Below are positions 51,286 to 59,105 of a stretch of DNA of 64,000 nucleotides, one piece after another. Position 1 is the stretch's first letter. Every line of letters starts with the position of its first letter. The notes beneath the pieces were generated by a model. The model worked only from the letters and a program-made list of their open reading frames with translations. It did not search any database and was not told the DNA's origin. Location of the stretch: positions 1 to 64,000 of the forward strand of contig NZ_CAKTFU010000009.1 in NCBI RefSeq assembly GCF_934561205.1. Reading direction: 5' to 3'. Origin of the DNA: an uncultured Gemmiger sp. GTDB lineage: Bacteria > Bacillota > Clostridia > Oscillospirales > Ruminococcaceae. The position numbers were made by a program, and so were the translations under genes.

Positions 51286-53811
51286 TTACATACCGATCAG
51301 GTCAAACTGCTCGAACGAAATCAGGACCTCGTAGTCCTTCTTGGGGTTCGGATACTTGATCTGTACGCTCTTTAAGCGCTGGCTGTAATACCAGCCGCTT
51401 TCCGCCTCCTCAAACTTGCGGCGGTGCAGGAAGTGCGGCAGCTCCTTGCCGTCCAGCTGCACATAGAACGGGGACTTTTCGCGGTGAATGACATCCAGGC
51501 TGACATTCTCGACCGCCGTTTCGTAATGGCCCTCGTTCGTAAAGCGCACGACCGTCTTGACGCCCGCCTGTACAGCGATCTTGGTTTTCAGATACGCGCC
51601 GTTGCGGTAGTCGTTGGTGCGCCCGTCGTCCTCGTACATCGTGAATTCCGAATCCACATCCGGCGCCATCAAAATGTTGAGGGCGGTGGTCTTTTCGGTC
51701 ATCAGGTTGTGCAAAGGGGTGTCGCTCATCGGCAAAATGGCGCCGCTGCGCACAAACAGCGGGATGCTGCCCAGCTCAACGGGGACGTTGACCGTCTGCC
51801 CGGGGGTGTAGCCCTCGTGGGTGTAAAAGTCGTAGAAGCGCTCGTTTTCGTTCTCGGTCCGGGGCAGGTAGACGGGGCGCACGGTCTGACCCTTCTCCAC
51901 AACGTTGGCAACCAGCAGGCTGTCACCGAACATAAAGTCAACGCCCTCGTCATAGGTAGCGGCATCGTTCTGGAACACCGCAAAGGTCGGCTGCCAGATG
52001 GGCAGACCGTTTTCGTGGGCGCGCTCCATCAGTGCGTAGAGCGTCGGGCTGAGCTTGTAGCGGAAGTCGATAGCGTCCTTGATGTACTGCTTTTTGTCGC
52101 TGTACATCCACGGCTCGGTGACGGTGTTGTCGGTGTTGGTCGAATGGATGGAGAAGCGCGGCTGGAAGATGCCGTTCTGCACCCAGCGCACGAACAGTTC
52201 ACCCTCCGGCGCAGGGCCGAAGAAGCCGCCGATGTCGCAGCCGTGGTTGGACACACCGCACAGCGCCATGCCCAAAATCGTGGCAATGTTGTATTTTAAG
52301 GTATCCCAGCAGGTCAGGTTGTCGCCCGCCCAGACCTGTGCGTAGCGCTGGATGCCCGCGTGACCCGAACGGCAGACCGAGAAGGGGCGGCAGTCGGGGT
52401 CGTATTCCTCAATGGCCTCGTTGGAAAGCTGGCACATCAGGTTGCTCATAACCGGCTTCATCGTGCCGATGGTGCTGCCCTTGCCCTCAAAATAGACCTT
52501 GGCGTCCTTGTCTACCAGCGAGTCATACTCGCAGTTGTCGTTCCAGATCGAACGGCAGCCGTACTGCAGCAGGGCGTCCTTGATGTACTGCTTCCAGTGC
52601 AGACGGGTGGATTCCTTCGTGTAGTCCACGAACAGTCCGGGACCGCCCCACCATGTGCCGACGGCCAGGCCATCGACGCCGGCGTTGTCGTCAGAGGCGG
52701 GCAGGAACATCCCCTTCTGCTTCATCTCGTCCAGCAGCGGGTGAACCAGCAGCATACCGGGCTTGATGTTGGGCGAAACCACGATGCCGCGCTTGTCCAT
52801 CTGGGCAAACCAGTCTGCCGGGTCCTTAAAGCGCTTGTGGTTCCAGGTAAAGGTGCAGCGCTTGATGCCCTCGGCCGTTTCAACAGCGCAGTAGCCGCTG
52901 GAAAGCTGGAACCCGTCGGCGGGGATGCCCTCCTCGCGGGTGGTGTCGATGAAATCCAGCACCGCGTCGTCGCTGTTTTCGGGCAGTTCGGGGTAGTACA
53001 TCGAGCTGCCGAGGTAGCCGAGCGCCGCCTTGGGCAGCATAACGCTCTTGCCGGTCAGGTCGGTGTAGCGCTCGATGATGTCGCGGATGGCGGGACCTGC
53101 GATCAGGAACAGGTCAATGTCGCCCGCGTCGGTGCGGTAGGTGGAATAGCGATGCCAATAGTTGCGCTTTTCGCGCCCCATATTGAAATCGCACTCGGCG
53201 GTGTTGTGGTAAAAGTAGCCGACCGCCTGCTTGGTGCTGCGGTTCAGGCGGATGTAAAACGGGATGTGCTTGTACAGCGAGTCGGTTTCCTTGGCGTTGT
53301 AGCCCATGGCGTCGCCGGGCGCCATATTCATAAACTTTTCAGCCTTGTTGATCTCGCCGGATTTCTCGCCAAAGCCGTAGAAGCAGTCATCGGCTTCGAT
53401 CTGGCTGGCGTGGATGCGGCGGTGGTTGCTGTCCTCGCGGTAGGCAAGATCGGGAATGTCCGCGTGCAGCAGGCTGCCGTCCCTGTCGTAAACCAAAATG
53501 CGGAAAGGCGCCTTTTCAATCACGACCTTCAGGCGGCTGCCTTGGATCACGGCCTGCTTGTCGCCGTCGGTCAGAATGGCGTCGGCGGGCTGTACGCGCT
53601 TGCGGCAGTCCCGCATCAGGGCATCGGTGCGGGATTCCCACGCGGTCATCGTCAGGCTGTAGGAGGCTTCGTCCCAGTCGCCGTCAAACCCGGCGCGGAT
53701 GCGCAGGATATCGTCAGTCAAAAACCAGATGCGCAGCTCTGCCGCGTTGGTGGCAACGGCGTAGTAGCTGCCGCAGTCCCGGACGGTGCCGCCGGTGTAG
53801 CACACTTTCAT
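51286..53811 (-). CDS. GH31 alpha-glycosidase
   Basis: 841 residues. The N-terminal beta-sandwich ('ADDCFYGFGEKSGEINKAEK') precedes a TIM barrel with nucleophile Asp 425 in 'SIWNDNCEYDS' and acid/base Asp 497 in 'VWAGDNLTCWDTL'; a C-terminal beta domain follows ('VRSGAILPMSDTPLHNL'). Activities in the family are alpha-glucosidase and alpha-xylosidase; the N-D-N-C-E motif favours alpha-glucosidase. No signal peptide. It is divergent from the AraC gene at 54047, its probable regulator, and lies upstream of the TRAP operon on the same strand. Confidence 0.9.
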   Translation of the reverse strand: MKVCYTGGTVRDCGSYYAVATNAAELRIWFLTDDILRIRAGFDGDWDEASYSLTMTAWESRTDALMRDCRKRVQPADAILTDGDKQAVIQGSRLKVVIEKAPFRILVYDRDGSLLHADIPDLAYREDSNHRRIHASQIEADDCFYGFGEKSGEINKAEKFMNMAPGDAMGYNAKETDSLYKHIPFYIRLNRSTKQAVGYFYHNTAECDFNMGREKRNYWHRYSTYRTDAGDIDLFLIAGPAIRDIIERYTDLTGKSVMLPKAALGYLGSSMYYPELPENSDDAVLDFIDTTREEGIPADGFQLSSGYCAVETAEGIKRCTFTWNHKRFKDPADWFAQMDKRGIVVSPNIKPGMLLVHPLLDEMKQKGMFLPASDDNAGVDGLAVGTWWGGPGLFVDYTKESTRLHWKQYIKDALLQYGCRSIWNDNCEYDSLVDKDAKVYFEGKGSTIGTMKPVMSNLMCQLSNEAIEEYDPDCRPFSVCRSGHAGIQRYAQVWAGDNLTCWDTLKYNIATILGMALCGVSNHGCDIGGFFGPAPEGELFVRWVQNGIFQPRFSIHSTNTDNTVTEPWMYSDKKQYIKDAIDFRYKLSPTLYALMERAHENGLPIWQPTFAVFQNDAATYDEGVDFMFGDSLLVANVVEKGQTVRPVYLPRTENENERFYDFYTHEGYTPGQTVNVPVELGSIPLFVRSGAILPMSDTPLHNLMTEKTTALNILMAPDVDSEFTMYEDDGRTNDYRNGAYLKTKIAVQAGVKTVVRFTNEGHYETAVENVSLDVIHREKSPFYVQLDGKELPHFLHRRKFEEAESGWYYSQRLKSVQIKYPNPKKDYEVLISFEQFDLIGM

Positions 53812-53977
53812 AGTTTTTCCCCTTTCTCTTTTTGCGGTGCCCCCTGTTTGGCTGGGGGATGCTTGCGGCGAAAACTAGCAATATTGCACAAAAATGCGCG
53901 CATATTTTTGGTATATATGTGTTTGTCGCCTTATCTCGTCATTATAATATCAAATCCATTGCGAAATATCTCTGCTT

Positions 53978-53990
53978 TTTGTGGCACAAA
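53978..53990. promoter_or_regulatory. Palindrome in the GH31/AraC divergent promoter
   Basis: TTTGTG-G-CACAAA, a perfect 13-bp palindrome, lies 15 bases before the TATAAT (54006-54011) of the AraC gene, near its -35. It resembles a repressor or catabolite-control site. Confidence 0.4.
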
Positions 53991-54046
53991 TGTCGCAAAA
54001 TGTGATATAATCGCAGCAAAGAGATTTTTCGGCGGAGGGTTCAGCT

Positions 54047-54955
54047 ATGCTTGTGCAAAAAATGCCGCACTACGTTGATTCTGTTTTGACAAAAGAAAAG
54101 GCCGCCACCTCGCTGCAGGGCGGCGATGTGGAGGTCGCGTTGTATACCAACCAGTCCAACAGTCAGTCCGTCGTACACTCGCACCCGTATTACGAGTTGA
54201 TCTTGCCTGTTTCGGGCAGCAGTGTGCGGTATTCCGTCGGCGGCAGCGTCTACGACTTACACCTGGGCGAGCTGATTTTGTTTTCCGGCGAGGTGTTCCA
54301 CTCCGGCAAGTTCAACATTACAGCTGACACATCGGAGCGTTTGGTGGTGCAGATTTCCGCCGATATCTGGAAGAAGGCGATGGCGCAAAGCGGGCTGACC
54401 GAGCAATTTTGGGGCAGCGAGCCGGTGATACTGGACGCAAACGCGGTGCTGCAATGGGATTTGAGCGGCTTGCTGCAGCGTATGGCGCTGGCGGCCGGGC
54501 TGGAGGCACCGATGCGCCAAGCCGTTGAACTGTGCGAGGTCACCGAGCTGCTGTTGCTGTTCAGCCATATCATTCACGGGCGGCACACCGCGCCGCCGCC
54601 CTCCGCCACCAGCCTGCTGGTCGCCAAGGCGGTTGCCTACCTGCAAGCCAACTACACCGACCCGCAGCTGACCGTCGCGCAGCTTGCCAGATATACCTAC
54701 ACCAGCCGCGAGCATCTGTCCCGCGTATTTAAGGAGTACACGCTGGAAAGCGTACACGGCTACCTGACCAACCTGCGTATGCAGCACTGCCGCAACGCCA
54801 TTGCGGCGGGGTTCAGCGTGCTGGACGCCTGCACCGCCAGCGGCTTTACGAATTACAGCAGCTTTTTGAAGAGCTTCCGCGCGCTGTACGGCATCACCCC
54901 CAGCGAGTACCGCGCCGCCCTGCGGCCAAATAAAGGTGCGGAAATATCAAGCTGA
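54047..54955 (+). CDS. AraC-family regulator
   Basis: 302 residues. The cupin sensor has 'VVHSHPYYELILPVSG' and 'LHLGELILFSGEVFHSG'; the AraC domain has 'LTVAQLARYTYTSREHLSRV', 'SVLDACTASGFTNYSSFLKS' and 'GITPSEYRAA'. GGAGG is 11 bases before ATG 54047 and TATAAT at 54006. Divergent to GH31, whose expression it likely controls in response to an alpha-glucoside. Confidence 0.88.
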   Translation: MLVQKMPHYVDSVLTKEKAATSLQGGDVEVALYTNQSNSQSVVHSHPYYELILPVSGSSVRYSVGGSVYDLHLGELILFSGEVFHSGKFNITADTSERLVVQISADIWKKAMAQSGLTEQFWGSEPVILDANAVLQWDLSGLLQRMALAAGLEAPMRQAVELCEVTELLLLFSHIIHGRHTAPPPSATSLLVAKAVAYLQANYTDPQLTVAQLARYTYTSREHLSRVFKEYTLESVHGYLTNLRMQHCRNAIAAGFSVLDACTASGFTNYSSFLKSFRALYGITPSEYRAALRPNKGAEISS

Positions 54956-55002
54956 AAAGGCGGCTTTTTTGTGTGGAGAACAACAATATTTTGAACAACT
55001 GC

Positions 55003-55031
55003 TTGCGATTTTAAGATAAGTCTGCTACAAT
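55003..55031 (+). promoter_or_regulatory. Promoter of the surface-protein leader
   Basis: TTGCGA (55003-55008), 17-bp spacer, TACAAT (55026-55031). The transcript would carry the short ORF, the GGCTC repeat and the terminator at 55187. Confidence 0.55.
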
Positions 55032-55073
55032 AATATAGTATATATATCGCAATTTTGAAAGGAGGGCTTGACA

Positions 55074-55346
55074 ATGTCCGTGAATGGTGCGAAAATGGCT
55101 CGGCTCGGCTCGGCTCGGCTCGGCTCGGCGGTAGTATCGCGCCTTTTGTTCAGTGTGTCAAGCTCTATTACATCAATTTGTCAGATAAAATCCGGAAACT
55201 GGGTGTACTATGCCCTGTTTCCGGATTTTTCTTTTGCGGGAAAGGGGGATCACTGCCGAAACTTTACGCCTAAATGTCAGGTGTTGCGGATGTTTCAATC
55301 TATTTTATCGGTACACTTACTGCGGCAGCAATTTTTCATGATTTAA
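55074..55346 (+). CDS. Short leader ORF carrying a GGCTC pentamer tract
   Basis: 90 codons from ATG 55074, with AAGGAGG ten bases upstream. The product begins MSVNGAKMARLGSARLGSAV and has no recognised domain. Six GGCTC units lie near its start, so a gain or loss of one unit shifts the frame; all three frames stay open for some distance. A strong terminator lies inside it. More likely a regulatory leader peptide than a functional protein; the call is tentative. Confidence 0.35.
   Translation: MSVNGAKMARLGSARLGSAVVSRLLFSVSSSITSICQIKSGNWVYYALFPDFSFAGKGDHCRNFTPKCQVLRMFQSILSVHLLRQQFFMI
55097..55126 (+). repeat. Simple sequence repeat, GGCTC x 6
   Basis: Six perfect tandem copies of GGCTC, then GGC. 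Pentamer tracts are prone to slippage. An 8-bp inverted repeat (GCTTGACA at 55066-55073, TGTCAAGC at 55156-55163) brackets the tract and could fold it into a loop that also holds the ORF start. Confidence 0.9.
55187..55234 (+). terminator. Attenuator-like terminator before the surface protein
   Basis: Perfect 13-bp stem (55187-55199 with 55217-55229), inner GGG/CCC pairs in the loop, and TTTTTCTTTT. It lies between the leader promoter and the surface-protein start at 55367. Confidence 0.8.
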
Positions 55347-55366
55347 AAACACGAGGAGGAATGAAA

Positions 55367-57574
55367 ATGAAGAAAAAAGTTCTTAGCCTTCTGCTGACGC
55401 TTTGCCTTGTTATGACTTTTGTACCAATGGCAGCGTTTGCTGAAGGAACTTCAGTAGATAATTGGGACGGTACGGCAGATACAAGCTGGTACACCGAACA
55501 TAAGACGGATACTGAATACCATTTCACCACTGCCGAACAGTTGGCCGGTTTAGCCCAGTTAGTCAATGACAAAACTACACCTGTATTATTTGGAGGAAAA
55601 ACGATTTACTTAGATAATGACCTCGACTTATCCGGCATCCAGTGGACCCCCATTGGAAATGGTGACAACTTTGTCAGACATTTTGCTGGTACCTTTGATG
55701 GGCAACATCATAAAATCATGAATCTGTACCATCACTATACTGGGGACGAACTTGTTCGAAATGGACTTTTCGGAGTTGTTTCTGACGGTGGTACATTAAA
55801 GAATTTACTTGTTATAGACGCTGATATTGCCTCAAATGATGGTTCGTTACTTGCCGGCATTTTGGCAGATTGGGTCAATGGCGGCACAGTTGAAAACTGC
55901 TATACAAGCGGAAAAATAGAAAACAATGTTGGCGACAAGATGGTTGGTGGACTGATTGGTCAATGCACTTGGAGTACACAAGTAAAAGGCTGCGCCTCAG
56001 ACGCCACGGTTATCAGTACAGAATCCGATGAAGATCATGTTGATACCGTTGGCGGGCTGATTGGTCAGTGGGAAAACTCTGCGGACAGCTCGTCGATTAC
56101 TGATTGCTGGTTTGGTGGTTCTGTTTCCTGCAATAATATCTATTCAGCTGTAGGTGGTATTCTCGGTGCAAACTTTGAAAACTTCTCTGGGAACAAGCCT
56201 GGCGTAATAATCAAAAATTGCATAGTTGCAACAAAAAACATCACTGGCGCTGAGCCTGGCAATATCACTTGGATTACAGCTGTTGTAAAGACCCATGTTA
56301 CCGACTGCATTTGGCCGGATACCCCTCCTGATGGTGTAACGCTTGATGAAGAAACATATCCTGATAATAAAGGCAATTACTTAGCCGTTGCTAAGCTGGT
56401 GGTTGATTGGGATGCAGGTACTGCGGGTGCCGACCCGACCTTTGACCAGTCATCGTGCGGCACTGCTGTCTCCAACTTCACCTCCGCAGATGTCCTTGCT
56501 GGCTTGCAAACCAATGCCGGTGCGGGCATTGAGTGGGTTGCCGGAATCGGTCATCCAACTTTTGTGTGGGATGACAATAACATCCCCGCTGATTACACAG
56601 CTGTCGATGCAGCCATCGCAAGGGCAACGGCTCTTGATAGCAGCCTTTATACAAATTATTCTGCGGTAGAAGATTCCATTAACTCTGTTGACCGAGCAAA
56701 AAGTAAAGCCCAGCAAGCAGAGGTTGATGCAATGGCAAAGGCTATCGAGGATGCAGTTTCCGCCCTGCAATACAAGGGTGCTGACTACACCAAAGTAGAC
56801 GCAGCCATTGCCAAGGCAAATGCATTGAAGAAGGATGACTACAAGGATTTCTCTGCTGTGGAAACCGCTGTCGGCGCTGTTGTGCGCGGCAAGAACATTA
56901 CCGAGCAGAGCAAAGTAGACGCCATGGCGAAGGCCATCGAGGATGCCCTTGCCGCCCTGCAATATAAAGACGCCGACTACACCAAAGTAGATGCCGCCAT
57001 CGCCAGGGCAAAGGCTTTGAAGAAGGATGACTACAAGGATTTCTCCGCTGTGGAATCTGCTGTCGGCGCTGTTGTGCGCGGCAAAAACATTACCGAACAG
57101 AGCAAAGTAGACGCCATGGCGAAGGCTATCGAAGATGCCCTTGCTGCTTTGCAGCACAAGGATGCCGTCAGCACGCCGAAGCCCACGCCGAACAGTACAC
57201 CGACTCCTACCAAAACGCCCGCGCCGGACAACACAGCGGCTGCTGTCCAAACACCCGCGCCGGTCAGCGCAGCGGCTCCTGTCCAAACGCCCGCGCCGAA
57301 CAGAACGTCGGCACCTACCAAAACACCCGCGCCGACCAAGACAGCGGCTCCCACGGCAACGCCCGCGGCCGAAAGTACGGCGACCCCTACCCCTACTCCC
57401 GCACCTACCGCAACGCCGAGTTCCACGCCCTCGCCAACACCCGCACCTCAGGACACCGTTCCGCAGGACAGCCATACAAGCAGCCCTGCATTGTTGATCA
57501 CCCTTATCCCTGTTATCGGCGGTGCAGTCTTTGCCATAGCTGTTTTTGGCAAAAGGAAAAAGAATAACAGATAA
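55367..57574 (+). CDS. Secreted, membrane-anchored surface protein with FIVAR-like repeats
   Basis: 735 residues. A signal peptide (MKKKVLSLLLTLCLVMTFVP...AFA) is followed by a beta-helical region with GLUG-like motifs ('TVENCYTSGKIENN', 'MVGGLIGQC', 'VGGLIGQW'; about 150-290). Then come three 64-residue repeats beginning 'YTxVDAAIA' (about 410-600) and a Pro/Thr-rich wall-spanning stretch, ending in a hydrophobic helix ('LLITLIPVIGGAVFAIAVFG') and KRKKNNR. There is no LPXTG before the helix, so anchoring is probably by the membrane. An adhesin-like role is inferred. The first half is visibly AT-richer than neighbours, suggesting transfer. ATG 55367 fits GAGGAGGA spacing better than ATG 55361. 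Confidence 0.85.
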   Translation: MKKKVLSLLLTLCLVMTFVPMAAFAEGTSVDNWDGTADTSWYTEHKTDTEYHFTTAEQLAGLAQLVNDKTTPVLFGGKTIYLDNDLDLSGIQWTPIGNGDNFVRHFAGTFDGQHHKIMNLYHHYTGDELVRNGLFGVVSDGGTLKNLLVIDADIASNDGSLLAGILADWVNGGTVENCYTSGKIENNVGDKMVGGLIGQCTWSTQVKGCASDATVISTESDEDHVDTVGGLIGQWENSADSSSITDCWFGGSVSCNNIYSAVGGILGANFENFSGNKPGVIIKNCIVATKNITGAEPGNITWITAVVKTHVTDCIWPDTPPDGVTLDEETYPDNKGNYLAVAKLVVDWDAGTAGADPTFDQSSCGTAVSNFTSADVLAGLQTNAGAGIEWVAGIGHPTFVWDDNNIPADYTAVDAAIARATALDSSLYTNYSAVEDSINSVDRAKSKAQQAEVDAMAKAIEDAVSALQYKGADYTKVDAAIAKANALKKDDYKDFSAVETAVGAVVRGKNITEQSKVDAMAKAIEDALAALQYKDADYTKVDAAIARAKALKKDDYKDFSAVESAVGAVVRGKNITEQSKVDAMAKAIEDALAALQHKDAVSTPKPTPNSTPTPTKTPAPDNTAAAVQTPAPVSAAAPVQTPAPNRTSAPTKTPAPTKTAAPTATPAAESTATPTPTPAPTATPSSTPSPTPAPQDTVPQDSHTSSPALLITLIPVIGGAVFAIAVFGKRKKNNR
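56594..57169 (+). repeat. Three tandem 192-bp coding repeats
   Basis: Units at 56594-56785 (diverged), 56786-56977 and 56978-57169; the last two are nearly identical in DNA. Each encodes a 64-residue three-helix FIVAR-like module. Copy number may vary by recombination. Confidence 0.8.
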
Positions 57575-57602
57575 CGGAACATCAAACCCGTTGCTCTAAG
57601 AA

Positions 57603-57645
57603 AAAGCCCGGCATCACGTTAAACACGCGATGCCGGGCTTCTTTC
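57603..57645. terminator. Bidirectional terminator
   Basis: Stem AAGCCCGGCATC/GATGCCGGGCTT with flanking A and T runs, between the surface-protein gene and the convergent aminotransferase gene. Confidence 0.82.
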
Positions 57646-57692
57646 ATGCTTGCAAGGCACACAAAAGGCAATGCCTTGGGGTTTATAGAAAA

Positions 57693-58898
57693 TCAGGCGT
57701 TGAATACATACTTATCCAGCCGGGCAAAGGCTTCCTGCACGCGGCTCAGCGGCAGTGCCAGGTTCATACGGATGGCGCACGGACCGTGGAACATCCGCCC
57801 GTCCTGCCACGCCACGCCGACATCCCAGCCGGCCTTTTGCACCTCGTCAATGGTCTTGCCGTGCGTTTCGCACCATTCGGTGCAATCCAAAAACAGCATA
57901 TAGGTTCCCTGCGGCTTGCTGACCGCAACGCCCTTGAAATGCTGCTGAATATAGTCGCACGCAAAGTTCACATTGCCGGACAATACCTGATTCAGTTCGT
58001 CCACCCATTCATAGCCCTCGGGGCGGTAGGCACCGATCAAGGCGTGCATGGACAGCACGTTCATATCGTTGTAATGCGGCTTGGAGCTTTTGGCAACAAC
58101 GCGGTCGCGCAGGTACTTATTATAAATAATGTGGTAGCTGCCCACAAGCCCCGCCAAGTTGAAAGTCTTGCTGGGTGCATAGACCGCCACGGTATGCTGC
58201 CGCGCCCAGTCAGAAACCGACTGGGTCGGGGTATGCGTATGCCCGTTCAAAAGAATATCAGACCAAATTTCATCGGAAATCACAAGGCAGTCGTTTGCCC
58301 GGTAGACCTCCATCGCCTTCTCCAGCTCCCATCGTTCCCAAACGCGCCCGCAGGGGTTGTGCGGGCTGCAAAATACCGCCACATGGATGTTTTCGGCTTT
58401 CAGCTTGGCGTCCATATCCTCGTAATCCATACGCCATACGCCGTTTTCGTCCTTTTTCAGCGGGCTGTGGACGATTTTGTAGCCGTTGTTTTGGATGCTC
58501 ATAGTAAAGCCGATGTAGGTGGGGCTGTGCAGCAGCACGCCGTCGCCGGGCGCGGCAAACGCGGTCAACGCCGAGATCACGCCGCCCAGAACGCCGTTTT
58601 CGTAGCCGATATCTTCCTTGGTCAAGCCGGTCACGCCGTTGCGGGTTTCCTGCCAGCGTATGATGGAGTCATAATATTCGTCCGTCGGCTTAAAGTAGCC
58701 GAACGCCGGGTGCTTGGCTCTTTCGATGATCGCCTGCGGGATGGTGGGGACGGTGGGAAAATTCATATCCGCCACCCACATAGGGATAACGTCAAAGCCG
58801 TCCTTGGGACGATCCGGGGCAAAGCCGGTACCCAGACCGTCCACGGCGATGGCGTCCTTGCCGTGGCGATCCATAAGGGAGGTGAAATCGTACTTCAT
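57693..58898 (-). CDS. MalY/PatB-type aminotransferase (C-S lyase)
   Basis: 401-residue fold-type I PLP enzyme. 'VIPMWVADMNFPTVPTI' and 'FGYFKPTDEYYDSI' are MalY/PatB signatures, PLP Lys 244 lies in 'YAPSKTFNLAGLVGS' and the carboxylate Arg in 'CAIRMNLALP'. Members cleave cystathionine or cysteine S-conjugates, or transaminate. No methionine genes are nearby. ATG 58898 follows GGAAAGGAAAC. Confidence 0.9.
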   Translation of the reverse strand: MKYDFTSLMDRHGKDAIAVDGLGTGFAPDRPKDGFDVIPMWVADMNFPTVPTIPQAIIERAKHPAFGYFKPTDEYYDSIIRWQETRNGVTGLTKEDIGYENGVLGGVISALTAFAAPGDGVLLHSPTYIGFTMSIQNNGYKIVHSPLKKDENGVWRMDYEDMDAKLKAENIHVAVFCSPHNPCGRVWERWELEKAMEVYRANDCLVISDEIWSDILLNGHTHTPTQSVSDWARQHTVAVYAPSKTFNLAGLVGSYHIIYNKYLRDRVVAKSSKPHYNDMNVLSMHALIGAYRPEGYEWVDELNQVLSGNVNFACDYIQQHFKGVAVSKPQGTYMLFLDCTEWCETHGKTIDEVQKAGWDVGVAWQDGRMFHGPCAIRMNLALPLSRVQEAFARLDKYVFNA

Positions 58899-59036
58899 AC
58901 TAAGGTTTCCTTTCCGTAAAACACTTTTTATCAAGTATAACACTTCCGACAGGTTTCGTAAATAAACCCCCGACACGCACCTGCTTTTTCGCCTTTTCGC
59001 CACAAAAATGCGGCTGACTTTTGGACAACCTGCGCA

Positions 59037-59067
59037 AAGAAGGCACCGCCCATCGGCGGTGCCTTCT
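59037..59067 (-). terminator. Terminator of glycogen phosphorylase
   Basis: Stem AAGGCACCGCC/GGCGGTGCCTT with a 4-base loop (59037-59067), just after the glgP stop on the minus strand. Confidence 0.8.
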
Positions 59068-59105
59068 TTGCTGTTTTATTCTAAATCCCACACGGCTCTA
59101 TACCG

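Noticed and set aside
52360..54078. A 572-codon plus-strand frame opposite GH31
   Set aside because: Antisense shadow; GH31 on the minus strand has nucleophile and acid/base motifs.
56594..57169. Tandem repeats considered as a CRISPR array
   Set aside because: The units are 192 bp, in frame and coding, with no unique spacers.
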